Notes under the pieces: generated by a model | The model's database searches: none | Seen by the model: the letters and a program-made list of their open reading frames with translations, nothing else | Told to the model about the DNA's origin: nothing | Shown: piece by piece, positions 1-6,579 of the stretch | Numbering within the stretch: position 1 is the first letter of the stretch | How the letters are laid out: each line of letters begins with the position of its first letter | Program-made: the position numbers and the translations under genes | DNA from: Deltaproteobacteria bacterium | GTDB taxonomy: Bacteria > Desulfobacterota > Syntrophia > Syntrophales > Smithellaceae | Assembly (NCBI GenBank): GCA_019136325.1 | Contig: JAGVUJ010000051.1 | Span: forward strand, 1 to 8,097 | DNA: 8,097 bases | Direction of reading: 5' to 3'

Positions 1-1
1 T

Positions 2-823
2 AAAATAAAGAAAGTGCCAACCTTGCGCGGCAAAACCGTCATCAATCTTTTTTATGAAGCCAGCACCCGCACCAGAACATCCTTTGAAATAGCCGGAAAA
101 CGATTAAGCGCCGATACCATCAATATCTCATCGTCCACCAGTTCCGTCGTCAAGGGAGAAACACTGATCGACACCGCCCGAAACCTGGAAGCCATGAATC
201 CGGACGTGATTGTCATCCGCCACAGCGCCGCGGGCGCCCCGCATCTGCTGGCCGCCCGGGTCAAACAATCGATTATCAACGCCGGCGACGGCGCTCATGA
301 ACACCCCACGCAGGCCCTTTTGGACATGATGACCATCAAAGAACACAAGGGCAAATTGGCCGGGCTGAAGGTGGCCATCATCGGCGATATTGAACACAGC
401 CGTGTCGCCCGCTCTAATGTTTACGGGCTCTCCAAAATGGGCGCCAGCGTCGTTCTGGCCGGTCCGGCAACCATGCTGCCTCGCGATGTCGAACAAATGG
501 GAGTCAAAGCCTTTCACACAGTGGAAGACGCCATCGCCGATGCCGACGTTGTCATGATGCTGCGCATTCAACTGGAACGGCAAAAACAAAATATCTTTCC
601 ATCGCTGCGTGAATATTCCCAGCGCTACTGTCTGAACCGCAACAACATCAAACTGGCGAAAAAAGATGTTATTGTCATGCATCCGGGACCGATTAACCGC
701 GGTGTCGAAATTTCACCCGACATTGCCGATGATCCTTCTTTTTCTGTAATTCTTGACCAGGTGAACAAAGGCGTTGCCGTAAGAATGGCCCTGCTCTACC
801 TGCTCACCGGAGGTAGCGAATGA
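2..823 (+). CDS. pyrB: Aspartate carbamoyltransferase catalytic subunit, 5' end cut by the window
   Basis: This enzyme joins carbamoyl phosphate and L-aspartate to form N-carbamoyl-L-aspartate, the committed step of pyrimidine synthesis, in the cytosol. The frame is open to the window edge and reads KIKK before VPTLRGKT, a normal internal ATCase sequence. The GTG at 14 is therefore an internal valine codon, and the true start lies roughly 30-40 residues upstream. Counting from that GTG codon, the carbamoyl-phosphate loop STRTRTS is at 17-23, [14 protein letters not shown] at 91-104, [12 protein letters not shown] at 124-135, and the aspartate-domain [11 protein letters not shown] at 223-233. 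All expected active-site motifs are present. The C-terminus is complete, and the TGA stop overlaps the pyrC ATG (ATGA at 820-823), which implies translational coupling. No regulatory subunit gene (pyrI) is visible. The family and function are secure. Confidence 0.96.
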   Translation, partial: KIKKVPTLRGKTVINLFYEASTRTRTSFEIAGKRLSADTINISSSTSSVVKGETLIDTARNLEAMNPDVIVIRHSAAGAPHLLAARVKQSIINAGDGAHEHPTQALLDMMTIKEHKGKLAGLKVAIIGDIEHSRVARSNVYGLSKMGASVVLAGPATMLPRDVEQMGVKAFHTVEDAIADADVVMMLRIQLERQKQNIFPSLREYSQRYCLNRNNIKLAKKDVIVMHPGPINRGVEISPDIADDPSFSVILDQVNKGVAVRMALLYLLTGGSE

Positions 824-1590
824 AACTTTTATTAACCGGCGCAAGGGTCATCGATCCGGCGCACAAGATAGATTCCCGCCTGGACGTTTTTCTTGAAAAC
901 GGGAAAATTGCCCGGATCGGCGCCAATCTCTCCAAATCGACAAAATCCAAAGATGCAGAGAAGATAACCAAGATTATCGATCTGTCCGGAATGATTGTTG
1001 TGCCGGGCCTGATCGACATGCACACGCATTTGCGCGAACCGGGCTTCGAATACAAGGAAACCGTCGCTTCAGGTGTTGCCGCAGCGGTTGCCGGAGGCTT
1101 TACGTCCATTGCCTGCATGCCCAACACCAATCCCGTCAATGACAACCGATCCATCACCGAATTCATCCGGAGAAAGGCCGCGGAAGCCGATCTGGCCAAC
1201 GTCTATCCCATCGGCGCCATCAGCAGAAATTCCGACGGGACACATCTGACGGAATTCTGGGATCTCAAAGAAGCGGGGGTGATCGCGCTTTCGGATGACG
1301 GCAAACCGGTCATGAACGCCGCCCTGATGCGGCGGGCCATGGAATACGCTCATTCGCTGCAATTACCGGTTATCGACCACTGTGAAGACATCCATCTTTC
1401 CGCAAATGGAGCCATGAATGAAAGTTATTATTCGACGATTTTGGGATTAAACGGCATCCCCGCCATCGCGGAAGAAGCCATGGTGGCGCGAGACATTTTA
1501 ATCGCTGAATATACCGGAACCTCCGTGCATATTGCGCACGTCAGCACCGCAGGATCCCGGCGGAAACGGCCCCGCACTACTTCACGTTAA
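820..1590 (+). pseudogene. pyrC: Dihydroorotase, N-terminal fragment of a frameshifted pyrC
   Basis: Dihydroorotase cyclises carbamoyl-aspartate to dihydroorotate, the step after PyrB. The ATG at 820 is preceded by GGAGG at 809-813 and overlaps the pyrB stop. The fragment is a class I (about 430-residue) amidohydrolase. The metal motif HTH is at 68-70 in DMHTHLREPG, PNTNP at 101-105, SDDG at 158-161 (the aspartate that replaces the carbamylated lysine in this class), DHCED at 186-190, and HIAHVSTAGS at 237-246. After S246 the expected stretch of about 14-16 residues that normally leads into TAETAPHY is absent. The frame instead runs through RRKRPRTTSR to a TAA at 1588. Family sequence resumes in the +2 frame at once (GAA at 1563). 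This is either a genuine inactivating deletion or an assembly/consensus error; the rest of the gene looks well conserved, so I cannot exclude the latter. Confidence 0.9.
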
Positions 1591-2075
1591 CCGATGAAGC
1601 CCTGCAGGGGTATGATACTCATTTCAAGGTGAATCCCCCGTTAAGGAGCGAACAGGATGTCACGGCGATTAAAGAAGGTCTTGCCGACGGAACGATCGAC
1701 GTCATTGCCTGCGATCACGCTCCACACGCGCGCACCGACAAAGAAGTGGAATTCGAATACGCCGCCAATGGCATCAGCGGATTGGAAACGTCGCTGTCTT
1801 TGAGCCTGAATCTGATCCATAGCAAAATATTGAGTTGGCCGGAGCTCGTCTCCCGGATGAGCACCCATCCGGCGCGCATTCTGAACCTGCCGAAAGGAAC
1901 GCTGAAAGAAGGCGCCGATGCGGACATTACGGTCATTGATCCCCTGCTCCAATGGACCGTTGATGTGCGGACGTTCCGATCGCGGGGCAAGAACTCTCCC
2001 TTTAACGGACGTCAGATGCAGGGCAAGGCCATCCTGACCATCGTCGGCGGTGAAATCAAGTATGACGGCCATTGA
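1563..2075 (+). pseudogene. pyrC: Dihydroorotase, C-terminal fragment of a frameshifted pyrC
   Basis: This frame carries the remainder of the dihydroorotase broken near 1557/1558. It reads ETAPHYFTLTDEAL from 1563, continues through KVNPPLRSEQD, and contains ACDHAPHARTDKEVEFE with the catalytic aspartate of the DHAPH motif. It then has the NGISGLETS motif, STHPARILNLPKG, the GADADITVID segment, and a typical amidohydrolase C-terminal beta-sandwich ending at TGA 2073-2075. A gene caller would start it at the GTG at 1629, but that is the valine of KVNPPL, and no Shine-Dalgarno precedes it. This half lacks the HxH metal ligands, so it would not be active alone. Restoring about 43 bases between 1557 and 1558 would rejoin it to the 820-1590 fragment as a normal protein of about 430 residues. 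Confidence 0.88.
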
Positions 2076-2093
2076 AAAAGAAATATTTACAAT

Positions 2094-2099
2094 AAGGAG
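2094..2099 (+). promoter_or_regulatory. Stranded Shine-Dalgarno sequence AAGGAG upstream of recO
   Basis: AAGGAG is a near-perfect ribosome-binding site but has no start codon at a usable distance. The next family-consistent start is the recO ATG at 2231, over 130 bases away, beyond a palindromic element. Without 2101-2222, the GGAG would sit about 9 bases from that ATG, which is normal spacing. I infer that it is the original recO ribosome-binding site, separated from its gene by insertion of the element or bridged by its folding. Confidence 0.45.
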
Positions 2100-2100
2100 A

Positions 2101-2222
2101 CAACTTCATCCGATTCACCGGAGACAAGGCGCGCAACTCCTGAGACGTGAAGCGTATTTTTGTATGCGCGGCAACGCCGCAGGACGAAGCGCAACGCAGT
2201 ATACGGCAATAGGATGAAGTCG
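2101..2222 (+). repeat. Imperfect palindromic intergenic element (MITE- or REP-like)
   Basis: The ends are perfect inverted repeats, ACTTCATCC at 2103-2111 and GGATGAAGT at 2212-2220, with further patchy complementarity inside. Near the centre are two local hairpins: GCGTA/TATGC (2152-2156 with 2163-2167, one G-U pair, T-rich loop) and GCGGC/GCCGC (2168-2172 with 2176-2180). No open reading frame is evident. The layout (short terminal inverted repeats, non-coding, GC-rich, intergenic, about 120 bases) resembles dispersed palindromic elements found between genes in deltaproteobacteria. Only one copy is in this window, so repetitiveness is inference. It lies between pyrC and recO and may affect recO translation. 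Confidence 0.6.
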
Positions 2223-2230
2223 TAAAGACG

Positions 2231-3004
2231 ATGGTCGCCAGAGAACAATTCAAAACCACCGGATTCGTCCTGCGCACATTGAGCTACAGCGAATCGGATC
2301 TGATCGTAACCTTCTACAGTCATGACTTCGGCAAGCTCAAGGGCATTGCCAAAGGCGCCAAAAGAAGCAAAAAAAGATTTGTCAATGTCTTCGAACCCTT
2401 TTCCCTGACGGATATCATCTTTACCCGCAAAAGCCGCGATACGCTGGCATTCATTGACTCCTGCGAGATCATCGACCATTACCACGCCATCCGTCAGGAT
2501 ATGGAAAAAACGTTGATTGCTTCCTACTTCATTGATCTTACCGATCACTTCAGCCCTGAAGGGAAAAAGAATGAAAAAATATTCCAGTTGCTGCAGGATT
2601 TTTTACTGATACTGGGTAGAGACAGGGCATCCGATGCCGTTGTGCGTTTTTTTGAAATGCGCCTGTTGAAGCTGGCCGGCTTCGAACCGGCCATTGATCA
2701 CTGCATCGTCTGCAAAACCCCCGTCACCAACGGCAATGCATATTATTTTCATCCCGGTGAAGGCGGCATCCAATGCGGCGCCTGCGCTAAAGTGCAACGC
2801 TATGAACAGCCGATTTCAGCGGGAACCGTACGCACGCTGCTTCTGGGAAAAGACATGGATATCGACAAAATCAAACTCGTTGCACTGACCGATTCTCTGG
2901 CAAAAGAATCGCGCAGCATCCTCATTGGCTTTATTTCTCACGTTCTCGGAAAAGAAGTGAAATCATTAAAAGTCTTGGAACAGGTGCGCAAATTTTGCGT
3001 ATAG
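2231..3004 (+). CDS. recO: DNA repair protein RecO
   Basis: RecO works in the RecFOR pathway: it anneals single strands and, with RecR, loads RecA onto SSB-coated DNA at gaps. The 257-residue product matches the family's usual 240-260 residues. The N-terminal OB-fold (about 8-80) carries TTGFVLRTLSYSESDLIVTFYS and the basic stretch KGAKRSKKRF at 41-50. The helical C-terminal part holds a zinc-type cluster C158-x2-C161 and C182-x2-C185, present in many RecO proteins though absent in E. coli. The ATG at 2231 gives the normal family N-terminus, and an in-frame TAG at 2210 rules out a longer form. No good Shine-Dalgarno lies immediately upstream; the nearest strong one is at 2094-2099 behind the palindromic element. 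It is co-directional with pyrBC and is the last gene of this string; the next gene lies on the opposite strand. Confidence 0.95.
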   Translation: MVAREQFKTTGFVLRTLSYSESDLIVTFYSHDFGKLKGIAKGAKRSKKRFVNVFEPFSLTDIIFTRKSRDTLAFIDSCEIIDHYHAIRQDMEKTLIASYFIDLTDHFSPEGKKNEKIFQLLQDFLLILGRDRASDAVVRFFEMRLLKLAGFEPAIDHCIVCKTPVTNGNAYYFHPGEGGIQCGACAKVQRYEQPISAGTVRTLLLGKDMDIDKIKLVALTDSLAKESRSILIGFISHVLGKEVKSLKVLEQVRKFCV

Positions 3005-3089
3005 CAGCGGACTTGATCAAGGTCTAAAGCAGAACATATCTACGACAACTATCTTAAAAGCATCAGAAGAGAGATCTTTGCAGATAATT

Positions 3090-4451
3090 TTAAGGATTAA
3101 TATTCAACGTTCTGTTTATAGCATTTTCCCATTCATGTTTTTGAAACTGATAAGGGATGCCATAATCACCGTCGATAGCCGTCGGATTGTTTTCAACAAA
3201 ATGATAAAAGGACAGAACAAAGAATATATTGACGAAAAAAATGATTGCCGTAAACGAAAGTAAAACGCTTTGTCTTCTCGTGACATCTCCGAGAAACAGA
3301 CAGACAAAGAACGATAAGGTGGCGTAGAATAATATATTATAATGGGGATAACCCGGCACGTCGAAAACAAGATAAAAGGCCTGGGTGAAAAGATAAATTA
3401 AAATAAAGAATAAACTGATCTTTGTTTCGTTTGAGGTCTTGGCCTGATCCAGTTTAAAATGACTGCTGACGACCGTCTTGAGACTTTTGAATGAGCAATA
3501 AAAGAAGGCGGCTACAGTCAGGAGGAGATAGATGATAAACATGAAGATCATAGCGTAAACCCAGGGACAGTCACTCAAAAATCTCGCGTAACCGCCGACA
3601 CCCAGAAGATAGTCATATCCCAGCCCCGTTGAAATTTTGAACGACCAGATGATGTTATTGCCAAAGTGGTTTCCCGAATCTCCATTCAAAAGAAACAGCC
3701 GGACATTTTCAAAGTGGGTTCTGAAGTGATAATAAATGTAGGGCAGATATAAGATGATAAAAACGGCAAATCCCGTCAGAATGTCTTTCAGCTTAAACCG
3801 AATCCTGAAGATCAGGAAAAACAAAATGAGCGGAACGGGTAAAATCCAGGTGCTCATGTGAAGTTGCGTTACAACGGCAACAAGAAAGAAAATGACCGGA
3901 ACTTTATAGGATTTATACTCCTTTAAGAGTGAGAAAACGAAAATATATAAAAGAGCCATGAAAGGCAACATCACGTCCTGCGCCCATATCTTTCTGGAAA
4001 AATTAATAAACCATGGGGAGGATGAAAATATCACCGACACAATCAAGGATTGCATCAGGCCTAAATGCTTATAAAAAAAATAAAAAAGCAAAAGCAAGCC
4101 CGCAACGTTCAGACCTATCACATACAGGGTCAGGTTGACCGGATCAATGGAAAAATACGTTGCGATGGAAAGCAGGTAAATGAAAACGGGAGGATTATAA
4201 AGGCCGGTAGACGATTGCAATCCTGTCAATACAGGCGCTCCGTGGATATTTTCATAAGCCAGGACCAGAGCCGCAAATTCATCTCCCAGAAATTGAACGC
4301 TCCCAAGATGAATTAATCTGACGATGATCGAACCGATAAGTAGACATATTAAAGCGAGACCTGTGAAATTTATTTTTTTATAATCCAACGGCAAGGCTCG
4401 GCCCTCTTCAAAATTCATTCTGAAGATTTCTGTAATACGGCATCGGATCAT
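3090..4451 (-). CDS. Multi-pass membrane glycosyltransferase, GT-C fold (GT39/PMT_2-like)
   Basis: This is a 453-residue polytopic inner-membrane protein with roughly ten or more hydrophobic segments (for example 29-50, 106-126, 158-175, 183-217, 225-244, 299-319, 346-366, 395-419). Just after the first segment comes GDEFA (56-60), the acidic pair typical of the first periplasmic loop of ArnT/PMT-like enzymes. NPPVFIYLLS (86-95) and RKIWAQD (153-159) also fit this family. Such enzymes transfer a sugar from a polyprenyl-phosphate donor to an acceptor on the outer face of the membrane; the sugar and acceptor here are unknown. The ATG at 4451 has only a weak AGG 7 bases upstream; an internal ATG at 4418 (residue 12) is an alternative. 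It is the last gene of a three-gene minus-strand cassette, 43 bases after the GT32 gene, and is clearly A+T rich compared with recO. Confidence 0.78.
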   Translation of the reverse strand: MIRCRITEIFRMNFEEGRALPLDYKKINFTGLALICLLIGSIIVRLIHLGSVQFLGDEFAALVLAYENIHGAPVLTGLQSSTGLYNPPVFIYLLSIATYFSIDPVNLTLYVIGLNVAGLLLLFYFFYKHLGLMQSLIVSVIFSSSPWFINFSRKIWAQDVMLPFMALLYIFVFSLLKEYKSYKVPVIFFLVAVVTQLHMSTWILPVPLILFFLIFRIRFKLKDILTGFAVFIILYLPYIYYHFRTHFENVRLFLLNGDSGNHFGNNIIWSFKISTGLGYDYLLGVGGYARFLSDCPWVYAMIFMFIIYLLLTVAAFFYCSFKSLKTVVSSHFKLDQAKTSNETKISLFFILIYLFTQAFYLVFDVPGYPHYNILFYATLSFFVCLFLGDVTRRQSVLLSFTAIIFFVNIFFVLSFYHFVENNPTAIDGDYGIPYQFQKHEWENAINRTLNINP

Positions 4452-4494
4452 TCCGCAGCCTGACGCGGCGCATCACGACCGGTATGGACCGCTT

Positions 4495-5211
4495 TTAATT
4501 CTGCACCATACGCAGGAAGCGTTTAAACAGCAACATGGTTCCTGAAAACCAGGTTGTATCGTAATGATGAATCGTATAGGAATTCGCCATCAGCCGAACT
4601 TTTTCCGCTTCGGATAAAGATTGATTCCATGACAACGGATAAAACACCTCGCTCGAATGGATGGTGATATCATTGTGGGTTTTTTGATATTCCCTGGCCA
4701 TTTTATCCAGTTCGAATATAACGGTTTGCATGATGTAATTTCCTCTGGACTCCAGGAATTTTCTGCGCCGGAATGTCATCTGCAAACGATCAATCAGCAT
4801 TTCCCAGAAGCGATGACCCTTCGGAGAGGCCATAAACGCATTGATCACAAAATCGCGATTGTTGATTGTCATTCCCATTCCCCCTCTTTCCTCTCCCATG
4901 ATCAGATACGGCTTTTCAACAATCCGGTCCAAAGGCCTGAGGAGTTCAAGATCCAAATCAGCATAAATGCCGCCATATTTGTGAAGGTACAGAATTCGCG
5001 CAAAATCAGCTTTCAGCACGGGATATTCATAAGATGTATAAAGATGCAGAAAGTCGGGATAATCTGTTTCGACCAGACGCATATTATCTTCGTCCGTCCA
5101 TAACCGGAACTCCCAGTCGGGATGAATCGCTTTCCACGATTCTCTGAACTTTTGCCAGCGCAACGGCAGGTCTTTCGATTTCCACGTTTGATGAACGATT
5201 TTCGGTATCAT
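4495..5211 (-). CDS. GT32-type glycosyltransferase (capsular polysaccharide/OCH1-like sugar-binding DXD family)
   Basis: This is a 238-residue GT-A fold enzyme. The N-terminus IPKIVHQTWK (2-11) is the hallmark of the Gly_transf_sug (GT32) family. YPVLKADFARILYLHKYGGIYADLDLELLRPL follows at 63-94 in two conserved blocks, with the metal/nucleotide-sugar binding DLD at 85-87. HHYDTTW (215-221) near the end matches the family's C-terminal His/Trp motif. Such enzymes use a nucleotide-sugar donor, often to add galactose or mannose to capsule, lipopolysaccharide or glycolipid; the substrate cannot be told from sequence. There is no signal peptide; a cytosolic or membrane-associated location is likely. 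The start at 5211 gives the exact family N-terminus but lacks a clear Shine-Dalgarno. It sits 106 bases after the CAP59-like gene and 43 before the GT-C gene, all on the same strand. Confidence 0.88.
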   Translation of the reverse strand: MIPKIVHQTWKSKDLPLRWQKFRESWKAIHPDWEFRLWTDEDNMRLVETDYPDFLHLYTSYEYPVLKADFARILYLHKYGGIYADLDLELLRPLDRIVEKPYLIMGEERGGMGMTINNRDFVINAFMASPKGHRFWEMLIDRLQMTFRRRKFLESRGNYIMQTVIFELDKMAREYQKTHNDITIHSSEVFYPLSWNQSLSEAEKVRLMANSYTIHHYDTTWFSGTMLLFKRFLRMVQN

Positions 5212-5317
5212 TGCATTTATCAGTATGAATCCATCATGAATTTGTCAACGTCAGGGTTTCCATCGGAGACATCGTCTGACCGGTTCCAATGGTGTCATAA
5301 CACAGCCGGGATAATCG

Positions 5318-6184
5318 TCAGGGTTGAAATGAACTGAAATCCCAGTACACGGGCACATCACAAGCGACGGCGACGGACAGACCGCTTGTTTGCCGCAGCA
5401 TCTTACAAAAATAAATATGCTCACACAACAACATTTCTCCCTGGGGAATGCCTTCCCATGTGATATCGGCATTTTCTGAAAGCGGGGCCGTTCCCCATCT
5501 GACCTGAGCATTATTTAACGCGTGACTGTTAATCAGGGCCAAGCCGCCGAAAGCGCTGTGGACCTCCACCGTTCCCGTCGTTTTAATTCTCGGCACATCC
5601 GGAATTTGAGATGAGCACTTCTCGCATTTTTCAAAAACACAACTGGGCCAATGCAAATGATTATCGTCCGTCAGGAATGCGTACGTGTCGTAATAGTGAA
5701 ACTGCGTCCGCCATCCCGTCCCATCTGAACTGGGAAAACCTTCCGTCCCGTAGGCGCAAAGCATTCCGATCTTTCTGTCCGACGGTGACAGAGCAAACAG
5801 ATCGGCTAAAACACCGTATTCAAAATAGATGTCCATATCCAACAGCAGCACCCAGTCGGACGTTAAAGGACGAATACTGTCCAGCAGCATATTTCTGAGT
5901 CTGGCGATGCGTTCGATTCTGGACAACTGATCCAGCTTCGCTGTGTTGCCCGATGTAATCATTTTGCCTTCTCTCGAATACAAAAAATCACTTAAAAGTT
6001 TACAGGTATTATCGGTGGATCCGTTTTCAGCGATAAAATACTCGAATTCACACCGGTATGCCTTCTCGATTTTGGCCAGCGTATCAAACAAATAGGGGAG
6101 ATAATTCTGACTATTCCGGCATAACCAAACAACGGAAATTTTACGGACAGGCAAGCCGGATTCCAACAATTCTGTTTGCATCAT
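5318..6184 (-). CDS. GT-A glycosyltransferase resembling CAP59/GT69 mannosyltransferases
   Basis: I favour the ATG at 6184 because AGGA lies 8 bases before it (complement of 6193-6196). A GTG at 6190 and an ATG at 6181 are also possible. Counting from the GTG form of 290 residues, the start of the Rossmann-like domain is KISVVWLCRNSQNYLPYLFDTL (17-38). ENGSTDNT (55-62) is the nucleotide-binding motif, LLLDMDIYF (116-123) holds the DxD-type D118/D120, HSAFGGLALI is at 211-220, and CEHIYFC (246-252) offers a late metal-ligand histidine. This pattern (ENxSTDxT, D-D, G-G-LALI, EH) is that of fungal CAP59-like alpha-mannosyltransferases and related bacterial proteins. The sugar and linkage are unknown. 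It is the first gene of the minus-strand cassette, so it probably shares a promoter with the two genes downstream. Confidence 0.75.
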   Translation of the reverse strand: MMQTELLESGLPVRKISVVWLCRNSQNYLPYLFDTLAKIEKAYRCEFEYFIAENGSTDNTCKLLSDFLYSREGKMITSGNTAKLDQLSRIERIARLRNMLLDSIRPLTSDWVLLLDMDIYFEYGVLADLFALSPSDRKIGMLCAYGTEGFPSSDGTGWRTQFHYYDTYAFLTDDNHLHWPSCVFEKCEKCSSQIPDVPRIKTTGTVEVHSAFGGLALINSHALNNAQVRWGTAPLSENADITWEGIPQGEMLLCEHIYFCKMLRQTSGLSVAVACDVPVYWDFSSFQP

Positions 6185-6190
6185 CAGCAC

Positions 6191-6579
6191 GATCCTAGCG
6201 TTTCAGAATTTTTAAATAAAATTATCATTGATGGACTATATAGAAATAATGGGTAAAAAACAAATCCATGCATGTGCAAAACAACTCTTTTTCGTTTTAA
6301 CGGGTCTATTCCTATTCAGAAATAAATCTCATATTCCATTCGCGTTTTCACGTAGCATAAAAAAACAGAATGGAAAAGCAAGAATTACTGAAACAACTTT
6401 AAAATTGACGAGTTGTCCGAATGGAGAACCGCCAATTCGAGTATTTCACCTCCGGGAAGAGCAAAAAATATTTTCCCCGAAAAAGTTCCCTGGCGGTTTA
6501 TGGTTTCGGTAGATACTTTATTTGTTTCCGATTAATTTTTTTGCTAGGATTCCGGATATAATCTTTTTAAGGAATAAAA
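6191..6579. other. Divergent A+T-rich intergenic region with no convincing gene
   Basis: About 390 bases separate the divergently transcribed glycosyltransferase cassette and the U32 gene. A 94-codon frame at 6228-6512 (+) starts at TTG, lacks a ribosome-binding site, resembles no family I know, and is judged spurious. Structure visible: AACCGCCA (6427-6434) pairs with TGGCGGTT (6491-6498), and directly inside it GGGAA (6454-6458) pairs with TTCCC (6486-6490). A smaller ACAACT/AGTTGT pair is at 6393-6398 and 6411-6416. The region must hold the promoters for both directions; only the U32-side -10 box is recognisable. Confidence 0.6.
6557..6562 (+). promoter_or_regulatory. Candidate -10 box for the U32 gene
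   Basis: TATAAT matches the sigma-70 -10 consensus exactly and lies 17 bases before the ATG at 6580. No convincing -35 hexamer sits 16-18 bases upstream, where the sequence is T-rich. If used, transcription would begin at about 6569, leaving an extremely short leader with the AAGGAA ribosome-binding site (6569-6574) at its very 5' end. That makes the assignment tentative. Confidence 0.35.

Noticed and set aside
128..682. Long minus-strand open frame (184 codons) opposite pyrB
   Set aside because: It lies entirely within the conserved pyrB coding sequence and matches no protein family I recognise; it is a codon-bias shadow.
3012..3021. Ten-base palindrome CTTGATCAAG between recO and the GT-C gene
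   Set aside because: It is an isolated short palindrome with no T-run and no second copy; expected by chance.
3078..3263. Plus-strand open frame of 61 codons after recO
   Set aside because: It is antisense to the C-terminal end of the GT-C membrane transferase, with no ribosome-binding site and no family resemblance.
5222..5248. TTGACA hexamer on the minus strand (complement of 5243-5248) before the GT32 gene, as a promoter
   Set aside because: The -35 is perfect, but at 15-17 bases the available hexamers (CATACT, TACTGA) match the -10 consensus poorly, and transcription would start at the ATG. It is not strong enough to list as a promoter.
6405..6410. TTGACG as a -35 box for the U32 gene
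   Set aside because: No -10-like sequence lies 16-18 bases downstream, and it is about 170 bases from the start codon.
6228..6512. 94-codon plus-strand frame in the divergent intergenic region
   Set aside because: It has a TTG start without a Shine-Dalgarno, unbiased composition, no domain, and the inverted repeat at 6427-6498 reaches into it. A short hydrophobic run is its only feature.
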